The translations under genes were made by a program, and so were the position numbers. Of a stretch of DNA of 64,000 nt, positions 53,920-64,000 are shown piece after piece. Within the stretch, counting starts at the first letter, position 1. Every line of letters begins with the position of its first letter. Source of the DNA: Gordionus sp. m RMFG-2023 (lineage: Eukaryota > Nematomorpha > Gordioida > Chordodea > Parachordodidae); the NCBI RefSeq assembly GCF_954871325.1, contig NC_088779.1:15874846-15938845 (forward strand), in the 5' to 3' direction. The notes under the pieces are model-generated. The model ran no database searches. It had not been told where the DNA came from and saw nothing but the letters and a program-made list of their open reading frames with translations.

Positions 53920-55025
53920 TATTCTTAAGAATTTTTGCATTTATTTAAGCTTACAAAGTATTCATAAAAATATGGTGTATTAAAGAATGGAAATATAATT
54001 ACATATAAATTAATGTGAAATTCAATCTTAATTGAAATTGAGCTAATTTTTCAATGATTTCATCACCGATTAGTGTCAATTTCCTATGTATATTAACAAT
54101 ATTCAATCTATTTTTAGAGTTAGTAGCTCTCATTCTCATGTATTTTTATTCTTGTTTTAGAAGAAAGGTTCTTTCATTTTGTAGAAGTTATGATGGGTAG
54201 AATTTCCAAATTTATAATTTTGATATATTAGGAAAATAGTTTAAAATGTGTTTGAAATTATGCAAAGCGTCTATAAAATATTTTGGAACAATATCAACCA
54301 TAGTTATCCTTTTATACCCTGCATTCCTTTATAATGTATCATAGGGATATAATATCCTCACAATAAAATCTGCCAAATATTTAATTTTTCCTCTATTAAG
54401 ATTTAAAATAGAAGGAAGGATTCTGTGGTGATTTCAAATTTGTAAGCGATGCCTGATTAATCAAGAATCTTTTATTTATTTCAGTTATAAAATTATACAC
54501 TTGGATTAAATAGTTAACTTTGACTGACCGACACTATAATATTGAAACGATATGCTTGCCCTGCGCGAGTCGAGTTAGACAAATATTAAATTCATTGAAC
54601 CATGCTTTTGACTCAACATTGGCATACAATTTTTAAAATTTGTCATTTATTTGCCCTAATTTCCTTAAGTTCCAATATAATTTTAGCTATTCTCATAGTC
54701 TCAATCAAATTGATGTCATTTTTTTGAAATATTTAGTTTTGCAGTGAAAAAGTTTCAAATTATTTGGTGAGAAATTTAAAAATGGTAATAAATATAACGC
54801 CAAGGAAATTTTGATCGATATTAATTCAAAGAATAAATTATAGTAACGTATTTATTTCTAATGTGATAAATAAATGTAATATATTGTGATAAGAGGTAGG
54901 AATGATTATTATAAAATATAATCATAAAACAGCACTATTTTTGAAAATTTTTTAGCCGGCTATTAAATTTTTGGGCTTAGGGGGAAGGCATTTATCTCCC
55001 TGCCCCCTCCTTTGAATATGCACCC
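53920..55025 (-). mobile_element. Third copy of the DUF4371-hAT relic (no MITE)
   Basis: Aligns by eye with 13210-15000 (shared AAAATGTGTTTGAAAT, GGAACAATATCAACCATAGT and AATTTCCTTAAGTTC-type text) in the same orientation, ending with a CCGGCTATTAAATTTTTGGG plus G/C-rich end near 55025. At the place where the 13k copy carries the GC-rich MITE, this copy reads TCATGTATTTTTATTCTTGT without insertion. Confidence 0.6.
54060..54770 (-). pseudogene. DUF4371-type hAT transposase relic
   Basis: Minus-strand homologue of the decayed gene at 13890-14640 and of the + strand one at 62090-62740. Individual motifs are poorly preserved and there is no open frame of useful length. Identification is through alignment with the 62k copy rather than its own protein motifs. 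Confidence 0.45.
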
Positions 55026-55089
55026 AATAAAAAGTTTGTCAAATTCCATGTAATTAAACATTAGATTTAAGTAAAATATTACACTATTT

Positions 55090-55200
55090 AATAGGCATAG
55101 CCAATGGGGGATATTAATTTCCCTCTAGTAAACTTAAAATATTAGTAAACATCATTAGCTAATAAAAATTATCTCCTCCTTCCCACAAAAAAACGCAAAG
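55090..55200. mobile_element. Left terminus of an element E-type hAT
   Basis: GGCATAGCCAATGGGGGATA, TTAATTTCCC and CATCATTAGCTAATAAAAAT followed by CTCCTCC match the left end of element E (48675-48790). No right end found. Confidence 0.55.
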
Positions 55201-55985
55201 AATATGAGAGTTAATAATTTTTTAGAATAGTGACTAATTGATATCCAAATGCCTTCAAAAATCTAGGTGTTGGAATAAACTAATTGAAATTTTTGGGAAA
55301 AAATAGAAAAATTCTTATTAGCCTTCAATTATGGCTTAAGAGAACCCGGCTAAAAAATAATTAGTCATTATATTTTATATGCATGTAAATGTTTTCGAAA
55401 TTTGTTTGGGAGATATTTAAAAAACGGCTGTCAATATTTTATTGAAAAAATGTTATCTAAGCCTCGAAATTTGTCAAAGTTTTTATGCCACCTATATGTG
55501 AACTCTGGAGGCATATGTAATAATTTTTGAATGAAATATAAATTTAGCTTTGTTACAAGATTATTTAGTCAGATATATTTGTTTTTTATTTGCGATATAT
55601 ACTATTTTTTATTTTATTTTTAAAACAAGAACGTTATTTTGTAGAGTTTTCTTATTATGATATTCAAATTATATTATATCGAAGTTATTTCGAGAAAAAA
55701 TATAAAGAATTTGAGGTTCTGCAAATTTGCTTTAAAAATTTCCTAACCATTTAACAATAATGATAATACCTATGAGAAAATAAAAACTTTTTGTAATGAT
55801 ATTAATATCAAAATTAATAAAGAAAACCATGATTTGCATTATTCCAGTCTTTTTGGCTTATTTATACTTAAATTAACCTTATAAGAGATCTGCTGACTTA
55901 TAGTAAACCGATTATACCCAGAGTACTCATAATACTTAAAAAATGATTATCTAATGGATATAATTAAAATTACATTAATATTAAC
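55201..55985. other. No gene recognised; MITE relic near 55400-55480
   Basis: AAAACGGCTGTCAATATTTT and TTATCTAAGCCTCGAAATTT recall the MITE at 31738. The rest is AT-rich. Confidence 0.4.
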
Positions 55986-55996
55986 TAGTGTTGTAA

Positions 55997-56150
55997 ACGA
56001 ACGCGTTCAAAATGAACGCGTTCGTGAACGAAGTTCGTTTTTTTGAAAAAATGTGATGAACGGCGTTCCTTTTTTTTGACGAACTTTGAACGTGAACGCG
56101 TTCCTTTTCTTTGATGAACGCGTTCAATTTTACGTTCGTTCAATTTTAAA
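55997..56150. repeat. GAACGCGTTC palindrome clusters (with 60595-60710)
   Basis: GAACGCGTTC or close variants occur several times at the left end (for example CGAACGCGTTC and TGAACGCGTTCGTGAACG) and again near the right end. The arrangement just inside the tips suggests transposase-binding sites. Confidence 0.75.
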
Positions 56151-56379
56151 AACACTTTTTTTCATTTTTTATTTATTTGAAAAAATTAATATTTAATCCA
56201 ATTTTTTAACAAAAAAGTCTTATATTTTTTAATCAGCTGTTTTTACTTTTTCCTCTTTCATATTGCAATTAACGTACCATAACGTGCTACTGCTAGAGAA
56301 GATAAGATTAAAGTTTATTAATTTGAATATTTTATATTTTAATTTAATAGATTAGGATTTGCAAGGATATAAATATTTC

Positions 56380-56753
56380 ATCATCAGATTCTGAAAATAA
56401 AAATTCAATATAAGATGAATTAGAATTACCATGGCCCTATCAAAAATATTTCACTGTTTTAAAATCAATTCCGAGATATCCTTTTTTTTGACGAGGAAGA
56501 AGAGGGCAGATTGGAGGATGATAACATAGTTCAATTTTTTGAGACAATGCATAAAACATTAAATGTTTTTAATAAATTCCCCCTTTTAAAAGAATTTTTT
56601 ATCAAGTATAACACCGCAATCCCTTCATCTGCCCCTGTTGAGCGAGTTTTTAGTATAGCTAACGCTGTATTAAGTGCCAAGCGTTCATGCCTATCAGATG
56701 AAAATTTTGAAAAGCAATTATTATTAAAAATTAATAAGAAAAATTTTTTATAA
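56380..56753 (+). pseudogene. hAT element G transposase, internal-deletion remnant
   Basis: SSDSENKNSI and, after TAA, DELELPWPYQKYFTVLKSIP (about 56417-56477) resemble the N-terminal part of a hAT protein. The text then jumps to the open frame 56511-56753 with FPLLKEFFIKYNTAIPSSAP and VERVFSIANAVLSAKRSCLS, the dimerisation block, ending LLLKINKKNFL and TAA. The whole catalytic core is missing, so this is a typical deletion derivative. The open C-terminal frame is clean. Confidence 0.75.
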
Positions 56754-57802
56754 ATTTATTTTTTTATCGCTCTATTATATTGTATTTATAATTATCAGAG
56801 ACCTGCAAGCCCGGCCCTAAGCCCGGCCCGGCCGTATTTTAAATTTTTTAAATATACCCGGGCCGGGCCGGACCTAAAAAAATTTTATCCGGGCCGGGCC
56901 TAAAAAATTTTTTTAAAATATATCCGGGCCGGGCCGTGCCTAAGATTTTTAAACCCGGGCCGGGCCTTAATATTTTTTATAAAAAATTTTACATTATGAG
57001 TTATGAGTTATTGGTTATAGGATTATATTATATTATAGTTATGATTAATATAATAATGGGTGATGGTTAACACTACCTAACACCCACAGATCGATCTAAT
57101 TATTAATTTCCTGAAAGATACCGGAAAACTCCATTTTAAATTACTTAATATATTTTAATATCTAAAATTTCAGTGCTCCCAAATTGTGTTAGAAAACTTA
57201 GAAGTTAGACTTAGAACAGTATGTATAATTATTATAAATATATTTTAAATTACTTAATATATGTTATTATCTAGAATTGCAGTGCTCCACTAATCATTAT
57301 CAAATTTTGTTAGAAAAGTTAGACTTAGAACAGTTGTGTTAGAAGAATAGTTTAGAAGTGGATATATCCCATAAACAGATTTAAGTAATAAAAAATTCTT
57401 TTGAATTATTCTCTTTAAATAAAAATGTACATTGATATTTTTTAGCTTCATATATTAGTTTATAAAATCTATTTCAAATTAGATTGAATCTTTTTGTAAA
57501 TAATATAAAATTTTAATAACATACTTTTACTTATAACTATAATATTCGGTTTAAATTTATTATAATAAATAAATATAATAATTTCAATCTACATTATTTA
57601 ATAAATATTGATATTAGATATTTATAATCAATGTAAGATATAAATAATTAATTAATATTTATTATCATTAGAATTAGTGATACTCAATCAATCAATTTTA
57701 AGCATTCAAGAAGCTAAAGTAAAAATTAATATTAAATATAAATCTTATAATTCATATCTAAATTTTTAGAATATTTCCAAAACAATCAATAAAAGGAATA
57801 TC

Positions 57803-58090
57803 ATGGCACAAAACACTAAAGATATAATTGACAATAAAAATAATATTTATTCTTTTAAAAATACTAATAATACTTTAAAATCTGAAATTTGGTCTAAATT
57901 TAAAATAATAATAGATAATAATAATAAAAAAAATATTGGCTATGTGCAATGCATAAATTGTTCAAATTTATTATCTTATAATTATAACCATGGTACATCA
58001 CATTTAAAAAGACATAAATGTGATGGTAAATCTATGAAAATTAATAATTTTTTTTTACACCTGAAAAACCCACTTATAAATGTAATATGA
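57803..58090 (+). CDS. hAT element F transposase, N-terminal BED zinc-finger part
   Basis: 95 residues from ATG at 57803. SEIWSKFKIIID, then YVQCINCSNLLSYN and HGTSHLKRHKC form a BED-type finger (C-x2-C ... H-x4-H) at about residues 31-73, which would bind the element's ends. The frame ends at TGA 58088-58090. The coding sense passes into the next frame: read one base back from the T run at 58048-58056, it continues TPEKPTYKCNMKYLKQKF into the catalytic ORF. ORF stop and the next ATG overlap as ATGA (58087-58090). Either one T was lost or a -1 frameshift joins the two parts. Confidence 0.85.
   Translation: MAQNTKDIIDNKNNIYSFKNTNNTLKSEIWSKFKIIIDNNNKKNIGYVQCINCSNLLSYNYNHGTSHLKRHKCDGKSMKINNFFLHLKNPLINVI
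58051..58057 (+). promoter_or_regulatory. TTTTTTA heptamer, possible -1 frameshift site
   Basis: T TTT TTA is in the correct phase of the BED ORF for -1 slippage (zero frame TTT TTA; shifted TTT TTT), and the shifted frame is exactly the one of the transposase core. It lies 31 bases before the zero-frame stop. No downstream structure was verified. A homopolymer error or mutation explains it equally well. Confidence 0.35.
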
Positions 58091-59604
58091 AATATTTAAA
58101 ACAAAAATTTATAGATCATTCCTTAACACTTTGCGCAAAAGATATTAGACCTTTCGAAATGATAGCTGGGAATGGGTTTCTTGAATTCAGCCAGGCTCTA
58201 GTCGATGTTGGGGCAACATATGGTAAAATAGATATCAACTCATTAATTTCACATCCCACCACTCTATCACGCCACCTTAAAGAAAAATGTAATAAAATAA
58301 GAAGCATTTTGGTTGATACTATTGCCCCAGTAATCAAGAATCGATTTATGGCTGCTTCCACTGATATATGGTGCGATGACCATAAAAAGAACTCGTTTAT
58401 AACAGTTAACATGCACTATATATCAGATGACTGGAAGTTAGTGAAGAGAAACCTATTTACCGCTAAATTTAAAGAAGTGTCTAAGACTAGCCAAGTAGTT
58501 AAGGATGAACTATTAAAAAATTTTCATAATTTTAGTTTTAACAATAACGATTTTATTAATATAATTTTTGTTACAGACCAAGGTAAAAATATTATAAAAG
58601 CATTGGAGTTAAATGAACGATTAAATTGTTCTTGTCATTTATTAAATACAATTTTAAGAAATTCATTTAACTCCAAATATTTGGAAAGTAATGCCCCATT
58701 AATAAAATCAACAATAGATAATACTAAAATATTAGTGGGGCATTTAAAACAAAGTAATAAATGCCAGCATTTAAAAGCCCTTTATCAAGATATAGAAGTC
58801 CGCTGGAACTCTAAGTACAATATGCTCAATTCTGTTTATTCTCAAAATGAAGAAATTAAAAAAGTTCTTCTAGAACATGGGGGATCGGAAAAGTATTATA
58901 TTATAGACTTTCCGATCCTTCAGGATCTAGTCAACATTCTTGAGAATTTTAACAGAGCTATTGTTGAGTTACAGTCGGACTCTTGTACTCTTTTTAAAGT
59001 GGTAATATGGTATTATGAACTTCTTGAAGTTTGTAATACCTTTCAAAGCGAAAAAAGAGAAATAAAATTGATATTACTTAATATAAAGCATTTTTTAATT
59101 GAAAAATTTGTTTTACACAAGTATCATTTTATTTCTCTTTTTCTCTGTCCCAAATTCAAACAATTACGTATGTTGTTAGGGACAGATCGCAAGATGGCGG
59201 AAAACTATATAAAAGATTATATTAAATCACAAGAGGCTCAGGAAGTAAATGAAATACCATCGACCAGTCAAATTACGACTGTTGTTAAACAAACTGAGTC
59301 GTTTTATGACAAATGGGGCGATGGTAATTCTGGTAATATCTCAATACCCGATGATAAATATTATAATTATATAAACAAAAAAACAGATGAAATATTTAAG
59401 GTGGATAATTTGTTAGAGTGGTGGGCTTCTCATCAAAGCGAATTCCCAATTTTAGCAAAATTGGCAAAACGGGTATTGGCTATTCCTGCTTCAAGTGCAA
59501 GCTGTGAGCCGAATTTTTCCACTACTGGGCGAATTATTGAAGAAAGAAGTAATCTTCAACCTGAAAAGGTAGATATGCTTCTCTTTCTTCATGATAATTT
59601 GTGA
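58087..59604 (+). CDS. hAT element F transposase, catalytic and dimerisation part
   Basis: 505 residues, uninterrupted. CAKDIRPFEMIAGNGFLEFS is the RPF block. FMAASTDIWCDDHKKNSFIT (about residue 81-100) gives the first catalytic Asp, IIFVTDQGKNIIKAL the second, with LNCSCHLLNTILRNSF carrying the C..H motif. VRWNSKYNMLNSVYSQ follows. The C-terminal dimerisation domain reads LLEWWASHQSEFPILAKLAK, LAIPASSASCEPNFSTTGRI; relatives have ER where this copy has EP. It ends ...LLFLHDNL TGA. Together with the BED part it makes about 600 residues, normal for hAT. The ATG at 58087 is simply the first in the frame; translation probably starts in the BED ORF. Confidence 0.9.
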   Translation: MKYLKQKFIDHSLTLCAKDIRPFEMIAGNGFLEFSQALVDVGATYGKIDINSLISHPTTLSRHLKEKCNKIRSILVDTIAPVIKNRFMAASTDIWCDDHKKNSFITVNMHYISDDWKLVKRNLFTAKFKEVSKTSQVVKDELLKNFHNFSFNNNDFINIIFVTDQGKNIIKALELNERLNCSCHLLNTILRNSFNSKYLESNAPLIKSTIDNTKILVGHLKQSNKCQHLKALYQDIEVRWNSKYNMLNSVYSQNEEIKKVLLEHGGSEKYYIIDFPILQDLVNILENFNRAIVELQSDSCTLFKVVIWYYELLEVCNTFQSEKREIKLILLNIKHFLIEKFVLHKYHFISLFLCPKFKQLRMLLGTDRKMAENYIKDYIKSQEAQEVNEIPSTSQITTVVKQTESFYDKWGDGNSGNISIPDDKYYNYINKKTDEIFKVDNLLEWWASHQSEFPILAKLAKRVLAIPASSASCEPNFSTTGRIIEERSNLQPEKVDMLLFLHDNL

Positions 59605-60269
59605 ATTTTTAATATCTTTCTTGAGTATAGGGTTTCGTCAATCATGCTGGTTTTTCTTTGCAAACTGTCAAATATTTATTGCATTTATTATATTTTACCT
59701 TGAGTCATGAAAGTTTTTTATTATTTTTTTTACAATATATTATATAATACAATTATCTTCTTTTGTTAAAAATTTATATTATTAAATAAATTATATTAAT
59801 TTGTGCAATTTGATTATATTTTCAAAATACTATTTATTATACATGCATTTTTTTAAATAGCGATTTATTTTTACTTTATAAATTAAATAGTAAATTAAAT
59901 ACAATATATTATATTGTCAAAATATTTTCCATTTTTATAAATTATATATTAGTTTTATTATTTTTAAATGCAATATAAAATATAGTATATGCTCAAAATA
60001 TTATTACCATTTTTATGAATATTAGTTTTATTTTAAATGCAATATAAAATATATTATATGCTCAAAATATCCATTTTTATAAATAACAGTTTTATAATTT
60101 TTATAAATTTAATATAATATTCTCAAAATATTAGCTTTTTACATGTATTTTTTAAATAAAAATTAAAAATCACAAATAGAATCTTTTATATTCAAAAATA
60201 TTATTTGCACAAATTTTTTATAGTATCAATTTGTAATTAAATATCTGAATAAAATATGAAATATACTTA
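59605..60269. other. 3' region of element F, no gene
   Basis: AT-rich. Degenerate repeats of the form TATATTATATGCTCAAAATA with CCATTTTTATAAAT recur between 59880 and 60130. Probably untranslated and subterminal sequence. Confidence 0.5.
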
Positions 60270-60730
60270 TATCCGGGCCTTAAATTTTAAAATCCGGGCC
60301 GGGCCGGGCTGTAAAAAATTTTTTAAAAAAATATCAGGGCCGGGCCGGGCCTTAAATTTTTTAATCCGGGCCGGGCCGTAAAAAATTTTTTTAAAAAATA
60401 TCCGGGCCGGGCTTAAAAATTTTAAAACCGGGCCGGATATTTTTTCGTGCAAATGGTACCTCTGCAGGTCTCTGATAATTATATTATCAAAATAAAACTA
60501 TTATTTTTTATCATGGCTAATATATTATGTTGAAAAATATAAGGCATTTATTTATATTAAATTAAATTTAAAAAAAAATTTATCATAAAATTTTGAACGC
60601 ATGAACGCGTTCACGAACTTGAACATGTTCCTTTTTTTGAATTTGAACATGAACGTGAACGCGTTAGATTTTTGTCAATGAACGTTGAACGCGAACGCGT
60701 TCGATTTTTTTTAAAATGTTTACAGCACTA

Positions 60731-61556
60731 AAAAAACATGATAAATCATTTAAATTTTATGCACTTTTCATATTCTTGACTTTCCTATCTATAATGAAAA
60801 AAATTTAAAAAATCTGAGAGGGTTAACTACTAATAAAGTTTCATAATAAATATATGCTCATTTTAATGATATTGACATTTATGACAGGAAAATATATTTA
60901 GTTTTAAAAAACATTTTAAACAAATCCCTCAGCGATTGGTTTAGATTAGGTTTATTATACCTTCCTAAGTTATCAATCTTTTTTTCTAAATTAAAAATTA
61001 CTTTAATATATCCAAAATATTTCTGAAGCGATCTTCAAATGTAATTTTTAAAAAATACAATAATTAAATGCTGGTATGGTAATACAAAATAGAAGAATAT
61101 TTTTTTTAATAATGAAGTTTATAAAGGGGGAATTTTTATTTTAAGGTATGCCAATAATTAAGTGTTGGATGGAATTCAAGAAAATTTTTAGTATTTTAAA
61201 TCTTGCTATTTTATAATTTCATACTTTCTTTAAAAATAGAACATTTAAAAGTTATAAAATATACAATTTTTATATTTACAAGGGTAATGTATATTAGAGG
61301 TCTGCAAATGACCAAATTATAAAACCTCACCTAAAAATTTTTTGCTCCCAGCCCGGTTTTACTTTTTCACTATAGTTGCCCAGCCCAGTTTTTAATTATT
61401 ATTTTATATACAAAACCTAAATCAGAATGTATTTTGTTAAACACCAAAATAAACAACTATGGGTTTGAAATTGCATATATTTTAAAAATTAAAGGAAATG
61501 AATATTAATTTTATAAATAATGAATATAATTTCATTATATAAATTACAGCTATATA
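60731..61556. other. No gene recognised
   Basis: AT-rich. A slightly GC-richer piece with CTCCCAGCCCGGTTTTAC near 61345-61400 may be more hAT subterminal debris. Confidence 0.3.
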
Positions 61557-61650
61557 TCAGAGACCAAAAGCCCAACCTTAAGCCCCGGTACACGGGTATA
61601 GCTGTATTTTTTTAAAATATACCCATGCCGGTGTACCGTTGAAAATAGAC
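61557..61650. mobile_element. Single left end of a CAGAGACC-family hAT
   Basis: CAGAGACCAAAAGCCCAACC followed by CCCCGGTACACGGGTATAGC resembles the left end of element F (CAGAGACCTGCAAGCCCGGC) with changes. No right end directly associated. Confidence 0.5.
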
Positions 61651-62089
61651 TGTAATAAATTTCAACTGCTGTCATTTTACCACGAAGGGTCATTTTACAA
61701 AAGTATCTGTTGTAAAATGACTGCTGTCATTTCTCACTTCAAAAACACTCGTGGCCTTTTTTTTAATGAAAATGAATGTTTTGTGATTACTGCGACTAAT
61801 TTTATAGCCAAAAATTAATTACTTGCTTCAAAAAGATTGGCGGCAATTTTTTTTATGAAAATTGATGTTTGAAAATTAAAATTAAAATGACTGCTAAAAA
61901 TATTAATTACTCCTTCTAAAAGATCGGGGGTTATTTCTAAGAAAATTAGCGTTTGAAATAATTGGATTTAAAATTATTCAAATTTCTAGTCAAATAATAA
62001 TTATTTCTGAAACTCCTTGTCCAACAGGGAGAAAGAAATTGCAGACTTGTCCAACAAGATAGTCTTCGCCATCAAGCAGTAACAGCTTT

Positions 62090-62740
62090 TATGGGGTTAG
62101 AAGAGTCGATTATTTGCTATTATTGAAATATCACAATGGTCTGAAAGAAATATTTCCTCAGAAGCAAAATAATTATTGGATTCAATGCTTATTTCAAATT
62201 TTTTTTCTCATTAGAATGTATTATTTAATTATACAACTATATGTAATACTTTTCAAAAACATGACATTGACTTGATTAAGAATATGAGAATAGCGGAAAG
62301 CATTTTATGAACTCAAGGAAATTATGGCTAATGTTGATGAATTCATATTTTATATGTTATTGTTGAGTCAAAAGCAGAGCTATGTGTGTTTAATATTTGT
62401 CTCCTTCGACTTGTAGCAAGGCAAGCTTATCGTTAAAACATTATTATAGGAGTAGAAGAGTATTATAAAACAAATGCCTCTTATAGATATATTTATAACC
62501 CAAATAAATAAGTTTTAATTCATCATGCAGCACTTATCTACAGATATTACTTCCACAAAAGCCTTACCAACCTTTTTCAGAGGGTGATAGGAAAAAAAAT
62601 ATTTTTTAGATTTTTATCATGAAGATGTTAAAGTATCTTATGTTGCCTTATTAGCTGAATAACTATATTTATAAAATTAACTATGATTGATATTGTCCCA
62701 AAAAATACTATGGATGCTTTGCATTTCAAACACATTTAAA
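62090..62740 (+). pseudogene. DUF4371-type (ZMYM-like) hAT transposase relic
   Basis: Best preserved of three copies. Blocks: EISQWSERNISSEAK (about 62125-62168), ICNTFQKHDIDLIKNMRIAE (the LQ...iDi..a motif, 62243-62300), FNICLLRLVARQAYR and GVEEYYKTNA (the gRQ..R.N...eYY block, 62392-62475), then ALIYRYYFHKSLTNLFQR (62530-62584). Stops at several points and frame changes. Neither the catalytic DDE part nor the NERsFS dimerisation block is readable. The copies at 13890-14640 and 54060-54770 are on the minus strand. Confidence 0.65.
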
Positions 62741-62821
62741 TTCCCAATGTTTTAAAAAGGTTTATATATATTAGCAACTCTTCCCATTAGTAAACTAATA
62801 CATTCTCATTTTTAAGAATAA

Positions 62822-63146
62822 CAGAGCCCTGTAGAGGTACCATTTGCAAGGCATGGCCCGGATTCTTTTTTTAATTTTTTACGGCCCGGTTCGAGCTTTT
62901 TTAAAAAAAAATTTTAGCTCTCTCCGGCTTTTTTTAAATAAAATTTTCAGGCCCGACCCGGATTTTTTTTAAATAAATTATATTTCTTTTTGATTTTTAT
63001 AGCTAATAATAACGATTTCAAATATAGGCTGTTTTAAATTATACAACCCGGCCCGGATATTTTTTTAAAGAAATTTTCAGCCGGCCCGGGTATATTTAAA
63101 AAATTAAAATACGGTCCGGTCCGGGGGCCGGGTCTGCAAGTCTCTG
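62822..63146. mobile_element. GC-rich hAT MITE (counterpart of 13409-13867)
   Basis: Starts CAGAGCCCTGTAGAGGTACC and ends GGTCTGCAAGTCTCTG, with GGCCCGG blocks inside. Flanking bases on the right (AAAAACATACCAAGAAG) are the reverse complement of those left of 13409, so it is the same insertion carried by two copies of the relic. Confidence 0.85.
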
Positions 63147-63744
63147 AAAAACATACCAAGAAGTACAACTTCTGAAGTAGATTGAAAGGTTTGAATCTTT
63201 TGAATATTCATAGGCATTTGACCACAAGCAAGGACGAGATAATTGAAAAATTAGCTCAATCTTAACGAAGATTGGATTTTACATGTAAATATATAACAAA
63301 CAAAATACAATTATTCCTAAGAAACTTTTTGTGTATTAATTTATATTTCCAACATTTAAATTTTTAATATATATAAATTTTAAAGGCTCAAAAAATTCAA
63401 ATTGGTCATTTAAGTGATTCATAAAGTGGTTATATTCATTTATATTTTATAATTCACATTTATTTTATAGTTTTTCTATACCGCCAGTTATATCGTTTAA
63501 TATTTTTTAAATCACATTTATTTTATAGTTTTTTATATGATGACGGTTTATACATATAATTTTTTTATAATTCACATTAATTTAAAATTGTGTATTAGAA
63601 ATAGTTATTAGTTCTAATAAATTTATGCTTGATATTTTTAAAAAAACAATAATATTTCTTAAAAAATTTTATTAACCCCCCCCCCCCCCCAGACCAAATT
63701 CCTGCGTATGCGCCTGATAAACTTTTAACATTATTCTCCTATTT

Positions 63745-63826
63745 AAAAACTTGAACTATTTATGACCATTTTTAAAAACTTGAACTATTTATGACCATTT
63801 TTAAAAACTTGAACTATTTATGACCC
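63745..63826. repeat. 29-bp tandem repeat, 2.8 copies
   Basis: AAAAACTTGAACTATTTATG followed by ACCATTTTT repeats at 63745, 63774 and 63803 without differences until the last, incomplete copy. Confidence 0.95.
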
Positions 63827-64000
63827 ATTCTTGATTATCAATCCATTTTTAGCACATTTTTAATATCTAACTTTCTTATCTGGGATTTGCATATTTTAAT
63901 CACATAATTTTTTTTTTTATTTTATTTATCACTTTTTTTATATATACAACATTGTTCGAACATTTCTTTCTTTTCATTTTTTTTAATGTTTCATATCCAT

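Larger units (their letters stand above)
56796..60474 (+). mobile_element. hAT element F (3.7 kb), nearly intact
   Basis: Tips CAGAGACCTGCA and TGCAGGTCTCTG are perfect 12-bp inverted repeats, flanked by a perfect 8-bp duplication ATAATTAT (56788-56795 and 60475-60482). The ends hold GGCCGGGCC repeats separated by A/T runs (56810-56990 and 60270-60440). The transposase is almost complete. GC-rich MITEs with the same tips are at 2889, 13409 and 62822, and a single end at 61557. Confidence 0.97.
55986..60730 (+). mobile_element. hAT element G (host of element F)
   Basis: Tips TAGTGTTGTAAAC (55986) and GTTTACAGCACTA (60730) are inverted repeats with one mismatch. Both ends carry clusters of the palindrome GAACGCGTTC. 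No 8-bp duplication is evident outside. It contains an internally deleted transposase (56380-56753) and, 40 bp beyond that gene's stop, the complete hAT element F. Confidence 0.8.
61975..63713 (+). mobile_element. Inverted copy of the DUF4371-hAT relic in element C
   Basis: 61975-63405 is the reverse complement of about 13195-14715 with moderate divergence, including the GC-rich MITE at the same spot. The right tip CCTGCGTATGCGCCTG (reversed CAGGCGCATACGCAGG) with a C run just inside ends at 63713; the 13k copy has the shortened equivalent CAGGCGCATAG at 13185. The left end is not defined. Confidence 0.7.

Overview
The window is strongly AT-rich eukaryotic DNA that consists almost entirely of nested and decayed transposable elements. 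It must come from a spliceosomal eukaryote: one hAT transposase relic only reads through if a 42-nt GT...AG intron is removed. The mix of families (many hAT families including DUF4371/ZMYM-like ones, MULEs, Ty3/gypsy, a craniofacial-development-protein-2-like APE LINE, an R2-like LINE with a C-terminal restriction-like endonuclease) suits an invertebrate animal genome such as a cnidarian or arthropod, but I cannot name the species. I found no complete host gene. The best host-gene candidate is a small cysteine-rich terminal exon on the minus strand at 43559-43647.

Layout. 1-1616: right part of a hAT element. 5635-11879: hAT element A, carrying hAT element B (6089-11030) inserted in A's transposase, with an R2-like LINE fragment (8251-10058) inside B. 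12950-15831: hAT element C with an older DUF4371-hAT relic and a GC-rich MITE inside. About 17150-26770: a MULE whose terminal inverted repeats are arrays of a 146-bp repeat; its transposase is split by a Ty3/gypsy-type LTR retrotransposon (19150-25143, 5-bp target duplication TTTAG). 26880-28660: a decayed LINE segment split by hAT element D (27064-28309). 29745-34000: mostly unassigned sequence with small hAT MITEs. 34035-35330: 3' end of a LINE. 36332-38910: a Ty3/gypsy relic (+). 39880-43140: a second MULE with array-like inverted ends. 44300-48400: a Ty3/gypsy relic (-), interrupted by hAT ends. 48675-50025: hAT element E. 50228-53370: a nearly full-length APE LINE with a tRNA-like head. 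53920-55025: another DUF4371-hAT relic. 55986-60730: hAT element G, with the well-preserved hAT element F (56796-60474) inside. 61975-63713: an inverted copy of the relic inside C.

How it fits together. Target-site duplications can be read by eye for six hAT elements (A-F) and the LTR element, so the order of insertion is clear in several places. Element F looks youngest: perfect 8-bp TSD, 12-bp TIRs, and a transposase broken only by a -1 frame change at a TTTTTTA heptamer. The most unusual points are that possible frameshift site, the LTR element's Gag (a hydrophobic segment plus zinc knuckles with no room for a capsid domain), two unrelated MULEs with tandem-array ends, the tRNA-like head on the LINE, and a MITE at the same position in two inverted copies of one relic with an apparently empty site in a third.
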